Assembly (NCBI GenBank): GCA_903911085.1
Contig: CAIWCC010000066.1
Span: forward strand, 1-60,482
Length of the DNA stretch: 60,482 nt
Source: an uncultured Bacteroidales bacterium
Lineage (GTDB): Bacteria > Bacteroidota > Bacteroidia > Bacteroidales > Paludibacteraceae
Reading direction: 5' to 3'
Both the position numbers and the translations under genes were made by a program. Under the pieces are notes generated by a model. It worked only from the letters and a program-made list of their open reading frames with translations. It did not search any database and had not been told where the DNA came from. Of the stretch, positions 1-9,733 are shown one piece after another; the stretch's first letter is position 1, and the number at the start of each line of letters is the position of its first letter.

Positions 1-307
1 AAATATTAAAATAAGATTCGTAATGTTTATTTATTTTGATTGCTTTTTTATTTGATTTTTACAAAACAGGTTTTATATAATACTAACTTATTTTCCAATT
101 ATGGTAGGTATTTTATCTTATTTTGAACAAATTTAGAATATTTGTTGCGTAATCAAAAATAAATGACTTACTTTGTAACCGAAAAGAAAGTGTATTTTTT
201 CGTAAGTTTATTTCAACTCTTCTATATCTTAGTCAGACTTTGTTTGTAACCTCGTTTTCTATACTTATCTTAAATCACATTTATCAATTTTTTATTTTTT
301 TTATTTT
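1..307. other. Intergenic leader upstream of the RRM gene
   Basis: No gene is seen here. The stretch is very AT-rich. The best promoter candidate for the downstream gene is TTG at 145-147 followed after 20 bases by TTACTTTG (168-175), an imperfect match to the Bacteroidota TAnnTTTG box. That would leave a leader of more than 100 bases ahead of the ATG at 308, which is inferred rather than shown. Confidence 0.4.
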
Positions 308-553
308 ATGAACATTTACGTAGGTAACTTAAGTTACAAAGTTCGCGAAAATGACCTTCAAGGGGTTATTGAAGAGTATGGTCAAGTTGAATCTTGCAAA
401 ATTATTAAAGATCGCGAAACTGGAAAATCAAAAGGATTTGCATTTGTAGAAATGGCTAACGATGCTGCAGCTGCAAAAGTAATTGAAGAATTAAACGGTG
501 CTGAATTTGATGGCCGTGCAATGGTTGTTAAAGAAGCTCGTCCAAGAGCATAA
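308..553 (+). CDS. RRM-domain RNA-binding protein
   Basis: A single-domain RNA recognition motif protein of 81 residues. RNP2 is visible as IYVGNL at residues 3-8 and RNP1 as KGFAFVEM at about 42-49, with the acidic/basic spacing typical of the small bacterial and cyanobacterial Rbp family. Such proteins bind single-stranded RNA and are often cold- or stress-induced; the target here is unknown. The start is fixed by RNP2 lying at the extreme N-terminus. The gene stands alone and ends in a strong terminator at 582-618. The long AT-rich leader would suit post-transcriptional control, but that is inference. Confidence 0.93.
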   Translation: MNIYVGNLSYKVRENDLQGVIEEYGQVESCKIIKDRETGKSKGFAFVEMANDAAAAKVIEELNGAEFDGRAMVVKEARPRA

Positions 554-581
554 CTCCATCTTTCTTTAAAGACACATAAAG

Positions 582-618
582 AACTTCTGTTATCGAAAGA
601 TGGCAGAAGTTTTTTTTT
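582..618 (+). terminator. Rho-independent terminator of the RRM gene
   Basis: The stem AACTTCTG (582-589) pairs with CAGAAGTT (604-611) and is followed by an unbroken T-run to 618. It lies 29 bases after the RRM stop codon. An ATG at 600 lies in its loop, which argues against using that ATG as the start of the next gene. Confidence 0.85.
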
Positions 619-704
619 GTCAATTAATTTATAATCAAATAACGATATGTACTATTGTTTTAATAATCTGTGTTTTAAATAAATATATATTTGTCACTGA
701 AATA

Positions 705-1601
705 ATGAAATCATTTAAAGGAATTCTTAGTCGCAGTGGTATTTACTCAAAACTACTGCTGTTTTTCGGAGTTACTGTGTTTTTCACATTGTTTGCATTG
801 CTAATTTGGAAAATTATGACTCCCGAAAATTCCACCGACATAGCTTCGTTGAAAATTTTGCAATTGTTCCAATCTATTGGTATGTTTGTTACTCCACCAT
901 TTGTTGTAGCCTATTTATGGAGCAAAAATCCAATTGATTATCTTCATTTAACAAAAAAAACTCATTGGATAGATGCAATGGTTATAATAATATTTATGAT
1001 TATAATTATTCCATTTGTCAATTTTCTTGGAGCTGTAAATCAACAACTAGTTCTACCTAAAGCTTTTAGTGAGCTGGAAGCATTAATGAAAGCGTCTGAG
1101 CTTCAAGCAGCTCAGCTTACTCAAAGTATGCTTAATGTAAGTAATGTTCAAGGTTTGGTATTTAATATAATTTTGATTGCCTTACTTCCTGGTTTGGGCG
1201 AGGAATTATTTTTTAGAGGTGCTTTACAACGTGTTTTTCAAGAATGGAAAGGACCAATAGTGGCAATATGGATAACTGCATTTATTTTTAGTGCCATTCA
1301 TTTTCAATTTTATGGTTTTTTGCCTCGTATGCTTTTAGGAGCGTTTTTAGGATATTTATTCTATTGGAGTGGAAATTTATGGCTGCCAATTCTAGCACAT
1401 TTTATAAATAATTTTATTGCTGTTATTTTTTATTACTTTACAAATAAAGGTTTTATCTTACCAAATATTGATACAGCTGGAACAGGTAATACGCAGTGGC
1501 TTGGATGGTTAAGTGGTGTTGTTGTCATCTTTGGTGTGGTTTTTATAAAGAAACGATTCTCACTAAATTTTTCGAGAAATATTAATGGAATTGACAAATA
1601 G
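705..1601 (+). CDS. CPBP family intramembrane metalloprotease
   Basis: A multi-pass membrane protein of about 298 residues from the ATG at 705. The CPBP/Abi (CAAX protease and bacteriocin-processing) signature is present: a GEELFFRG motif supplying the glutamate pair and arginine, FSAIHFQF with the first metal histidine, and LAHFINN with the second. About eight hydrophobic segments can be read. In bacteria these proteins cleave membrane substrates or give bacteriocin self-immunity; the substrate here cannot be told. An in-frame ATG at 600 was not used because it sits inside the preceding terminator. The gene appears monocistronic. Confidence 0.88.
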   Translation: MKSFKGILSRSGIYSKLLLFFGVTVFFTLFALLIWKIMTPENSTDIASLKILQLFQSIGMFVTPPFVVAYLWSKNPIDYLHLTKKTHWIDAMVIIIFMIIIIPFVNFLGAVNQQLVLPKAFSELEALMKASELQAAQLTQSMLNVSNVQGLVFNIILIALLPGLGEELFFRGALQRVFQEWKGPIVAIWITAFIFSAIHFQFYGFLPRMLLGAFLGYLFYWSGNLWLPILAHFINNFIAVIFYYFTNKGFILPNIDTAGTGNTQWLGWLSGVVVIFGVVFIKKRFSLNFSRNINGIDK

Positions 1602-1931
1602 TTTTTTAAGTAAACATTATTTACATTGGTAAAGCATCTCTGTTTTGAAAAATATATTCGTCGATACAATACAAAGTAAATAAATAGCCAATTTTGATTT
1701 CATAATTCAATTTAATTTTCGTTGTGAATTTCGAATTTTATTGTTGATTTTGCTTATTTTTGTGACATTAAACACAATAGAATCGTTATTTTAAAGTTTT
1801 AATTATCTAACTAGGTTCACGAAACATTTTTTTTCTTCGTCTAATTTTTTTTTTTTCTATAAAAGTTCATTTTGATAGAATTTAATTTTTTATAGACTTG
1901 AATTATTCACAAAATTTCAAACGTTATACTC
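1602..1931. promoter_or_regulatory. Intergenic region with a candidate promoter for porW/sprE-like gene
   Basis: No coding sequence is seen. A TATTTTTG box at 1755-1762 matches TAnnTTTG, but there is no TTTG at the usual 19-20 bases upstream. The remainder is T-rich. If used, the leader before the TTG start at 1932 would be about 160 bases. Confidence 0.35.
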
Positions 1932-4900
1932 TTGAGAAAAATATTTATATATAAAGTGCTGTTTGTGACTCTGATAGTTATTATCAGTGGATGTTCTACA
2001 AAAAAAAATACTTCTTCAACGAGAAATTATCATGCGATGAATACTCGTTTTAATGTGTTTTTTAATGGGGCTGTGAGTTACAAAGATGGAATAGATAATA
2101 TATTGAAAGCCAATAAAGAAGATTATTCTTCGGTAATCCCAATGTATCCAATAAGCAGACACTCCAATGCAACTGCAGCAACCTCAGATATGGATAGAAC
2201 CATTGAAAAATGCAGAAAAGCTATTAAATTACACTCCATCAAAGTAAAACCCGAAAAGAATTATAAAAAAATGTATGATTCTGATTATCAATTGTTTTAT
2301 AATCAGAAAGAGTTTAATCCAGCATTGAGTGAAGCTTGGATTTTATTGGCACAGGCAGAATTTCATAAAGGAGATTTTTTAGGTTCGGTAGGTACTTTTT
2401 CTTACATATCTAAACTATATCCTACTGATAAAGATATAGTTGCTACATGTAAGCTATGGACAGTGCGCGCTTATGCCGAAATGGGTTGGATTTATGAAGC
2501 CGAGCAAGTGCTTGGTAAACTATCTCAGGACGATTTGAAGCGTAAGAATATTGGACTTCTTGCATCTGTAAATGCCGACTTATTAATTAAAAAACGATTG
2601 TATAAGGATGCAATTCCATTTCTTGTATTGGCACTTGAAAAAGAAAATAACAAGAAAATGCAACAAAGGTTTCAGTTTTTACTCGGACAACTTTATCTTA
2701 AAACGAGTGATAAAAATGCTGCATTTCAATCGTTTACGAAAGTTGTAAAATCCAATCCTCCTTTTGAAATGGATTTCAATGCACGTATTTCTCGCACGCA
2801 GTTGAATGTGGGAAATGTTTCGAGTATTCGCAAGGAATTAAAAAAAATGACCAAGAATAAAAATAATAAAGAATATTTGGATCAAATTTATTTTGCACTT
2901 GGTAATACTTACTTGCATAATTCAGATACAATTACAGCAATAAAAAATTTCGATTTGTCAATTGAAGAAAGTACAAGAAAAGGTGTTGATAAAGCTGTAA
3001 CATATATTACATTAGGGGATTTGTATTATTCTAAACGAAATTATGTATTAGCTCAACCATGTTACGAAGAAGCTGGGAAAATTATTACAAATGAGCATGA
3101 GGATTATAAACGTGTAACGCGCCTTGCCGAGACATTAGGTGAATTGGTTACTCAAAACAACATTGTTCTGCTGCAAGATAGTTTGCAACGATTGGCTGCT
3201 ATGCCCGAAAGTAAGCAAATGGAAATAGTTGATAAATTGATTCTTAGACTTGTTGAAGAAGAAAAAAAGATAGCAGAAAAAGCACTTAAGGATGCCGAAA
3301 AAGCAAATATGGCAAGGAATAATGAAGAGGATTTTGCAGCTTTACCACCAATAGGTGGAAATATTGGCGCTTCGTCGGGTGATTGGTATTTTTATAATGC
3401 TGAAATTATTCGAAAGGGTTTATCTGAATTTCAAAAAAAGTGGGGTAAACGAAAACTTGAAGATAACTGGCGAAGAACTAATAAAACAGCGTCAATTTTT
3501 GCAGATGAAAATTCACTAAACACCTCGGCTGCTGCAAAAGATACTACCGATACAATTTCAAAAACTAAAGAATTAGTTTCGGATATTAAAAATCCCGCAT
3601 TTTATTTACAACAGATACCTAAAACAAAAGCGCAATTTGCAAAATCGAATGCCGAAACAGCCACTGCTTTATATAATCTTGGATTAATTTATAAAGATAA
3701 AGTTGAAGATATTCCAATGGCTATCAGTACTTTTGAAGATTTTATTCGACGTTTTGGAGCGGATGAACGTGTCGCCGATGCCAATTTTCAAATTTATTTA
3801 ATGTACACTAAACAAGGCAATAACGATGGTGCAAATTTATATAGAAGTAAATTGATAAAAGATTTTCCAAAATCAAAGTATTCTGAAATTCTATCGCAAC
3901 CAGATTATGTCGAGAAATTTTTGCAAATGAATAAACAGCAAGATTCTATTTATAGTCTTGCTTATAAGGCATATAACGAAAGTGATTTTGTCAATGTTTT
4001 TAAACATGTTGATTATATTCAACAAAATTTTCCATTATCGCCTTTAATGCCTAAGTTTTTATTTTTAAAAGCGCTGAGTATTGGAAAAAAAGAAACTCCA
4101 GATAAATTTGAAACATCATTAAATGAGTTAGTTAAGAGTTATCCACAAAGCGATGTTAGTGCTAGTGCTAAAGATATTTTGGCATTAATAAAACAAGGTC
4201 AAGAAGCAAAGCAGGGAACAACTAGCGGAACTTTACTTAGCCGTAGAGATGAAAAAGTAAAGTCGGATATGGCTGAAATAATGCCTTTACAATTTTCGAC
4301 AGAAAAAAAATCTAAGCATCGATTGTTGTTGATAAGTAATGTCAATTTGGAAAAAATGAATAAGTTGCAGTATAATATCGCAACATTTAATTTTTCAAGA
4401 TTCATGATTAAGGATTTCGACTTAGTAATTAATAAACTTGACAGTGTTCAGAATGTTTTATCAATTACAAATCTTGAATCTTACGAGGAGGCAGAGTGGT
4501 ATGTAAATTCATTAGGTACAGACTCAATGTTTAATCAATTGTCGAAAGAATACCATGTTCAAAAGGTGATTATTTCGGAAGATAACTATGCATTGATAAG
4601 AACTCAGTTTACTTTATCTGATTATTTGGCTTTTCAGAAAAAACCAATAGCATTAGCTCAGACTAAACAAATAGTTGTTGATAAGCCTGTTAGTAAACAA
4701 GTTGTAGATGTAAAACCAAAAGATTTATCAACGAAAGAAAATATATCAGTTACCCAAAAGTCACTTGATAATAAATTAGCTCAAAAAAATGCAGTTAATG
4801 CCTCGACAACAAAAGTTGTTGTAAAACCAATAGAAAAACCAATAGAAAAACCAATAGAAAAACCAATAGAAAAACCAATAGAAAAAATTGTAGACAAAGG

Positions 4901-5399
4901 TCTAGTAGCAAAAGATAATAAGTCTGCTGATACAAATGGGCATGTTTCTACACCAAAAAACGATGTGCCAATTCAACCAACAGTTGTAACTGAGCAACCT
5001 AAAATTGAGGAGGTTGTGCCATTGTTTAAGAATTTGTTTGGTTATAAGGTGAATGAGCCACATTTTGTTGCTATTTATATACTATCAGGCGATATTGATT
5101 TTGAACGAACAAAATCGGCTCTTGATACTTACAATAAGCAAAATTATAGCATTTTAAATTTGAAAGTGTCACTAGAAAAATTTGAGAAACAACAAATTAT
5201 TATAATTGGAAGTATGACAGACGCTAATATTGCGAAATCGTATTTGCTACGAATGGTGAAGGAGAAAGGTTTATTTGCAGGACTCAAGGATGCAGATTAT
5301 CGTAATTTAATTGGCTCTCAGAAAAACTTAAATACTTTAATGCAACAAAATGCGTTAGATGTTTATTTTGAATTTATGGATGAGTATTATTTAAAGTAG
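1932..5399 (+). CDS. PorW/SprE-like tetratricopeptide lipoprotein (type IX secretion)
   Basis: A large lipoprotein of 1155 residues. The N-terminus has a hydrophobic signal and lipobox ISGC at residues 18-21, so the TTG at 1932 is taken as start; no in-frame ATG would keep the signal. After the cysteine comes an NTRFNVFFNG segment, which I recognise from PorW/SprE lipoproteins of the T9SS. TPR-like helical repeats follow (roughly residues 100-700), then a Lys/Val-rich linker containing a PIEK run at about 966-985, and a C-terminal globular part. PorW/SprE proteins work at the periplasmic face of the T9SS. The gene lies 63 bases before porX, which supports the secretion assignment. It is longer than the SprE proteins I remember. 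Confidence 0.8.
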   Translation: MRKIFIYKVLFVTLIVIISGCSTKKNTSSTRNYHAMNTRFNVFFNGAVSYKDGIDNILKANKEDYSSVIPMYPISRHSNATAATSDMDRTIEKCRKAIKLHSIKVKPEKNYKKMYDSDYQLFYNQKEFNPALSEAWILLAQAEFHKGDFLGSVGTFSYISKLYPTDKDIVATCKLWTVRAYAEMGWIYEAEQVLGKLSQDDLKRKNIGLLASVNADLLIKKRLYKDAIPFLVLALEKENNKKMQQRFQFLLGQLYLKTSDKNAAFQSFTKVVKSNPPFEMDFNARISRTQLNVGNVSSIRKELKKMTKNKNNKEYLDQIYFALGNTYLHNSDTITAIKNFDLSIEESTRKGVDKAVTYITLGDLYYSKRNYVLAQPCYEEAGKIITNEHEDYKRVTRLAETLGELVTQNNIVLLQDSLQRLAAMPESKQMEIVDKLILRLVEEEKKIAEKALKDAEKANMARNNEEDFAALPPIGGNIGASSGDWYFYNAEIIRKGLSEFQKKWGKRKLEDNWRRTNKTASIFADENSLNTSAAAKDTTDTISKTKELVSDIKNPAFYLQQIPKTKAQFAKSNAETATALYNLGLIYKDKVEDIPMAISTFEDFIRRFGADERVADANFQIYLMYTKQGNNDGANLYRSKLIKDFPKSKYSEILSQPDYVEKFLQMNKQQDSIYSLAYKAYNESDFVNVFKHVDYIQQNFPLSPLMPKFLFLKALSIGKKETPDKFETSLNELVKSYPQSDVSASAKDILALIKQGQEAKQGTTSGTLLSRRDEKVKSDMAEIMPLQFSTEKKSKHRLLLISNVNLEKMNKLQYNIATFNFSRFMIKDFDLVINKLDSVQNVLSITNLESYEEAEWYVNSLGTDSMFNQLSKEYHVQKVIISEDNYALIRTQFTLSDYLAFQKKPIALAQTKQIVVDKPVSKQVVDVKPKDLSTKENISVTQKSLDNKLAQKNAVNASTTKVVVKPIEKPIEKPIEKPIEKPIEKIVDKGLVAKDNKSADTNGHVSTPKNDVPIQPTVVTEQPKIEEVVPLFKNLFGYKVNEPHFVAIYILSGDIDFERTKSALDTYNKQNYSILNLKVSLEKFEKQQIIIIGSMTDANIAKSYLLRMVKEKGLFAGLKDADYRNLIGSQKNLNTLMQQNALDVYFEFMDEYYLK
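4827..4886 (+). repeat. 12-bp tandem repeat, five copies, in the porW/sprE-like gene
   Basis: The unit CCAATAGAAAAA is repeated five times without a mismatch and encodes (PIEK)x5 in the linker. The unit length is a multiple of three, so copy changes keep the frame. Confidence 0.95.
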
Positions 5400-5462
5400 A
5401 TTTGGCAATTGTCATTTATTACTGATTCATTCTACTCGAAACTTACTAAATAATATAACTAT

Positions 5463-7010
5463 ATGAAAAAAGACCGTATACTTTGGGCGGATGACGAAAT
5501 GGATTTGTTGCGCCCCTACACTTTGTTTTTGGAGGAAAAAGGATATGAAGTTGTTACAGCCACAAACGGAAAAGATGCCGTGGAACTATGTCAAAATGAG
5601 AGTTTTGATATAATTTTCTTAGATGAAAATATGCCTGGTTTGAGTGGTTTGGAAACTTTGGCTTTGATAAAAGATATTGATCCTAATGTGCCAATGGTTA
5701 TGATTACCAAAAGCGAAGAGGAGAATATTATGAATATGGCAATTGGCAATAAAATAGCCGATTATTTGACCAAACCAGTTAATCCAAGTCAAATCTTGCT
5801 TACTCTTAAAAAAAATATTCATAAAAAAGAAATTGTTTCCGAACATACAACCTCTACATATCAGTCGCAGTTTGGTAGAATAGGTATGCAAATTAACGAT
5901 ACTTTAACTTATGAAGATTGGGTAGAAGTCTATAAAAAGTTGGTTTATTGGGAATTAGAATTGACCGAAACAGACAACGGCATGGACGAAATGCTACGCA
6001 TGCAAAAAACAGATGCTAATAACACATTTGTTAAGTACGTCAAGAAAAATTATGTTGATTGGTTTGAACATCCTGAAAAACGTCCGTTGATGAGTCCCGA
6101 TATTTTCAAAACAAAAGTTTTTCCGTTAGTTGACAAGGGTGAGAAAGTATTTTTTGTACTGGTTGATAATTTCAGATATGATCAATGGAAAGTTATTCGT
6201 GATATTTTGAGCGAATTTTATCAATTTAACGAAGAGGAATTGTATTGTGGAATTCTCCCAACTGCCACTCAATATGCTCGAAATGCTATTTTCTCAGGCT
6301 TATTACCGCTTCAAATTCAACAAATGTTTCCAGATCTATGGATAGAAGAGGAGGAAGAAGAAGGAAAAAATTTGCATGAAAAGGATTTATTACAAACTCT
6401 TTTTCAACGTTATAGGAAAAATTACACATTTTCATATCATAAACTTAACGATTCAAATTCTTGCGAGAGATTGATTGAACAATTGCCTCGAATAGATGGT
6501 AATCAGTTGAATATTTGCGTGTTAAATTTCATTGATATGTTGTCGCATGCACGCACAGACTCTAAAATGATGCGTGAATTGGCTAATGATGCTGAAGCAT
6601 ATCGCTCGCTGACCTTATCGTGGTTTAAACATTCAAAAACTTATGATTTATTTAAAGCCTTAGCTCAACGTGGATATAAAATTGTTTTCACAACCGACCA
6701 TGGTACAATTCAGGTAAATGGCGCAATTAAAGTTGTTGGGGATAGAAACACAAATGTGAATCTTCGATATAAAGTTGGTAAGAATCTGAGTTATAATAAG
6801 AAAGAAGTTTTCGAAATTACACAGCCAGCTAAAGTTGGTTTGCCAAGTCCTAATGTAAGTTCAGCGTATATATTTGCTTGTAATGATAATTTCTTTGCCT
6901 ATCCTAATAATTATAATCATTATGTTGGATATTATAAAGATACGTTTCAACACGGAGGGGTTTCGCTCGAAGAAATGTTACTTCCTTTGGTGGTGATGCA
7001 ACCAAAATGA
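5463..7010 (+). CDS. porX: PorX, response regulator with PglZ/alkaline phosphatase-like effector domain
   Basis: A 515-residue two-domain regulator. Residues 1-120 form a receiver: acidic pair at 10-12, phospho-acceptor Asp54 in FLDENMPGL, and the conserved Lys in DYLTKP near 104. The rest is a PglZ-type alkaline phosphatase superfamily domain with DNFRYDQW near residue 220 and a TTDHGT metal motif near 415. This architecture is that of PorX, which with the kinase PorY and a sigma factor controls T9SS genes in Porphyromonas. No porY is in the window. It follows the porW/sprE-like gene by 63 bases with no terminator between them and ends in a strong terminator. Confidence 0.92.
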   Translation: MKKDRILWADDEMDLLRPYTLFLEEKGYEVVTATNGKDAVELCQNESFDIIFLDENMPGLSGLETLALIKDIDPNVPMVMITKSEEENIMNMAIGNKIADYLTKPVNPSQILLTLKKNIHKKEIVSEHTTSTYQSQFGRIGMQINDTLTYEDWVEVYKKLVYWELELTETDNGMDEMLRMQKTDANNTFVKYVKKNYVDWFEHPEKRPLMSPDIFKTKVFPLVDKGEKVFFVLVDNFRYDQWKVIRDILSEFYQFNEEELYCGILPTATQYARNAIFSGLLPLQIQQMFPDLWIEEEEEEGKNLHEKDLLQTLFQRYRKNYTFSYHKLNDSNSCERLIEQLPRIDGNQLNICVLNFIDMLSHARTDSKMMRELANDAEAYRSLTLSWFKHSKTYDLFKALAQRGYKIVFTTDHGTIQVNGAIKVVGDRNTNVNLRYKVGKNLSYNKKEVFEITQPAKVGLPSPNVSSAYIFACNDNFFAYPNNYNHYVGYYKDTFQHGGVSLEEMLLPLVVMQPK

Positions 7011-7015
7011 AAAAA

Positions 7016-7050
7016 AACGGTTTGAAATCATTCAAACCGTTTTTTTTTTT
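7016..7050. terminator. Bidirectional terminator between porX and the deacetylase gene
   Basis: A perfect 11-bp stem, AACGGTTTGAA / TTCAAACCGTT, closes a four-base ATCA loop. It has a T-run on the right and an A-run on the left, so it can stop both convergent transcripts. Confidence 0.92.
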
Positions 7051-7066
7051 CGTGTTTTTGGAAGAG

Positions 7067-7900
7067 TCATTTTCCAAAAGTTCGCTTCATAGATTTTAGC
7101 ATTCCTTGTGCTGTCCATTCTGGAACAATCATGCGCCGAACTGTTTGTAAAGGCACTATAGAATCGCGTTTTGAAGTTAAAATAAATGACAATTTGAAGT
7201 ATTTACTAAGCTCCACAGCTGATTTGTGGTCGAAAACCCCATTTGGATATGCCCAATAATCAACAGGCTTACACACAATTGCTTCCAACTTCTTTTTAGG
7301 TTCTACCACCTGTTTTTGCCAATCTGCAGCTTCTTTATATTTTGTTGTCATGGTATGATCCCAACTATGCATTCCCACCGTGTGTCCCGCTTTTGCCAAC
7401 TGTGCAATTTCGTCTTTAGTCATGTAATTCTTTTTATTATAAGTAATTGTCATGATAAAGAAAACGCCTCTGAATCCATATTTTTCCAGAATTGGTGCAG
7501 CTATTGCAGAGTGTTCTATTCTTGAATCATCGAAACTTATCATAAATGGTTTTGGGGGTAATGGTTTGTTGTAAACCAAATAATCATAAAGTTGTGCAGG
7601 TGAAATGGAATGATATCCACTGTCTGCCAAAATTTTTACGTGTGCGGTAAAAGTAGCTGGACTAACTGTATACTCGCTTTTATTGCCTTCCGAAATACGA
7701 TGGTAACATAGAACTGGCACTTGTTGTTTTGCATAAATTTGTGCAGCAGAATTTTTAACTTGAGTTACATCTGCATTTTCCTGTTCTGAAATTGTTTTGG
7801 CAGTTGAATTTGAGTTTCCATTATGCTGATTAGTTTTGTTACAACTGCAAACTACTAATCCCAAAAGAATTGTACTGAAAACGATAATTTTTTTATTCAT
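7067..7900 (-). CDS. Polysaccharide deacetylase lipoprotein (NodB/CE4)
   Basis: A predicted lipoprotein of 277 residues: signal segment followed by lipobox VCSC at residues 17-20. The NodB fold is shown by the metal/catalytic motif ISFDD at about 122-126 and the HSWDH motif (H-S-x-x-H) at about 177-181, with the WAYPNG segment downstream. Such enzymes remove N- or O-acetyl groups from cell-surface polysaccharide or peptidoglycan. The gene starts 2 bases after the upstream beta-lactamase-like gene, so the two are co-transcribed. The actual substrate cannot be read from sequence. Confidence 0.88.
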   Translation of the reverse strand: MNKKIIVFSTILLGLVVCSCNKTNQHNGNSNSTAKTISEQENADVTQVKNSAAQIYAKQQVPVLCYHRISEGNKSEYTVSPATFTAHVKILADSGYHSISPAQLYDYLVYNKPLPPKPFMISFDDSRIEHSAIAAPILEKYGFRGVFFIMTITYNKKNYMTKDEIAQLAKAGHTVGMHSWDHTMTTKYKEAADWQKQVVEPKKKLEAIVCKPVDYWAYPNGVFDHKSAVELSKYFKLSFILTSKRDSIVPLQTVRRMIVPEWTAQGMLKSMKRTFGK

Positions 7901-7902
7901 AT

Positions 7903-9300
7903 CTATTTTTTTATTGATTGATATATAACTTCTTGAATTTTAGGTCGGATACTCATTTTTGCTAATTTATTTATTCCATCATTAGGATATGTTCTATTGC
8001 TTAAAAAGACATATACTATTTTGTTAACTGGGTCAGTCCAGCAACAAGTTCCAGTATAACCTGTATGTCCAAAAACTTCCGAAGGGGCTGATTTACAACA
8101 TGGATTGTGTTCAGGGACTGATGGTACAGGTTTGTCAAAACCTAAGCCACGCCTTCCACTGGCCGAAATGGTGGTTGTGAAAATTAAGCACGTTTCTGCG
8201 CTAATATATCGTTTTCCATCCAATTCTCCATTGTTGAGTAGCATTTGATAAACTGATGCCACATCTCGAGAAGTAGCAAATAAGCCAGCGTTACCCGAAA
8301 CTCCGCCCAAAAATGCAGCTGCTGGGTCATGTACGTAGCCTTGAATCAGTCCATTACGCAAGAAGTCTTTTTTCAATGTAGGTGCAATATCATCTTTTGG
8401 GTGTTTTCGCAATGGCAAATAGGCAATGTTAGATAAATTCATTGGACGAAAAAACTCGTTATTTAGAAACACATCCATTGACAAACCACTAATTGTTTCA
8501 GCAATTTCTTTCAGCAATATAAAATTAATGCAACTATAAAGGTACGTTTTACTTCCAAGTCGGGTATTGGCAATCATCTGCATTGCAGCATTGTGGAAAC
8601 GATTGTGCAAATAAAAACTGTCAGAAACCTGCAATGTGAATTCCTTTGTAGGGGTTTTGGAAACCCATTCATTTTTGTATCTTAAAGTGTTGCTATTTAA
8701 TTTCACAGTATTTGTACTGTCTTTTGTTGAAGCAATAAAGTATGGAGTTTTATTTTTCTCTAAAACAAGATTGTGAAAATCGAGTGAACCAGGCAAACCA
8801 GTTTCGTGGAAGAGCAAATCGGTAATGCTAATATTTTCCTTATCAGTGCCTTTTAGAAAAGAGAGGTATAGAGATGCTTTATCGGTTAATTTTAGTTTTC
8901 CATTGTCGTAAAGTTTCATTATAGCGAGCAAAGTTCCCGTAGTTTTGGAAAGCGAGGCTAAATCATACAATGTTGTAGGTTTAACTTTTTGGTTTGTTTC
9001 GTAAGTGTAATTACCGAAACATTTATCATAAATTGGTTTTCCGTCTTTAATTATAAAAACCTGACAACCAGGAAAAATTTTATTTTCGATTGATGCTTTA
9101 GCAATTGAATCAATTCTGTTTAAAATCACAGAACTCAAACCAACATCTTCGGGAGAATAAAGTGTTGGGAATTTCTTTTTTAAACTATCATTTATTGTTG
9201 TTGAAAGTGTGCCATGAGCAGTGACACGGGCATTTCCTAATTGAGTTAACAGAATTAGATAAAATAACAAGAGAAGTAAGGTGATTAGATGTTTTTTCAT
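7903..9300 (-). CDS. Secreted class C beta-lactamase-like serine hydrolase
   Basis: A 465-residue protein with an N-terminal hydrophobic export segment. The penicillin-binding/class C fold motifs are present: SLSK with nucleophile Ser116 and Lys119, a YSCIN segment where relatives usually have Y-S-N or Y-S-D, and GHTGYTG as the KTG-equivalent. In Bacteroidota this domain is often fused behind a glycosyl hydrolase 3 (NagZ-like) domain; here it stands alone. It probably acts on cell-wall peptides or esters rather than antibiotics, which is inference. It is first in an operon with the deacetylase 2 bases downstream. Confidence 0.85.
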   Translation of the reverse strand: MKKHLITLLLLLFYLILLTQLGNARVTAHGTLSTTINDSLKKKFPTLYSPEDVGLSSVILNRIDSIAKASIENKIFPGCQVFIIKDGKPIYDKCFGNYTYETNQKVKPTTLYDLASLSKTTGTLLAIMKLYDNGKLKLTDKASLYLSFLKGTDKENISITDLLFHETGLPGSLDFHNLVLEKNKTPYFIASTKDSTNTVKLNSNTLRYKNEWVSKTPTKEFTLQVSDSFYLHNRFHNAAMQMIANTRLGSKTYLYSCINFILLKEIAETISGLSMDVFLNNEFFRPMNLSNIAYLPLRKHPKDDIAPTLKKDFLRNGLIQGYVHDPAAAFLGGVSGNAGLFATSRDVASVYQMLLNNGELDGKRYISAETCLIFTTTISASGRRGLGFDKPVPSVPEHNPCCKSAPSEVFGHTGYTGTCCWTDPVNKIVYVFLSNRTYPNDGINKLAKMSIRPKIQEVIYQSIKK

Positions 9301-9733
9301 TGTTCGGATTTTGAACGATGATAGTTAAAAGTGCCATTTCTATTTGGCACAAAGATAGTAAAAATTAATAATAATGAAATGGTCTTGAAAAATTTATATA
9401 TTTTGAATGTAATAGGAATCTGTGATTAAATTCATCTTTTTTTTGATTTTTATTATTCTTGTTTTCAAATGTTTTTGATGTTATTTGATGAATAATGATG
9501 TGGTATTTAATTATAAAACAGGTTTAAAAATATATATTACATTGTTTTACTTAAATATTATAACTAATTTTACAGTTCAATATTTCTTATTGTTGAAAAT
9601 CTATTTTTCTATTAAAAATGACATTGGAATAAAGAATCGATAAGAAACGCAAAATGCAGTATATCAATAGTTTACAAAACTAAAAGTGTCCTTTGTAAAT
9701 TACGGTTACTAAATATAAAAACAAACTGCTTAG
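9301..9733. promoter_or_regulatory. Divergent intergenic region; -7 box for the hydrolase gene
   Basis: No gene is seen. On the minus strand TATCTTTG (9350-9357) matches the Bacteroidota -7 box about 50 bases ahead of the hydrolase ATG; the -33 element is weak. No clear box was found for the rightward efflux operon, and no regulator gene is encoded here. Confidence 0.5.

Noticed and set aside
600-704. Upstream in-frame start of the CPBP protease
   Set aside because: The ATG lies inside the terminator hairpin of the RRM gene; ATG 705 gives a normal protein.
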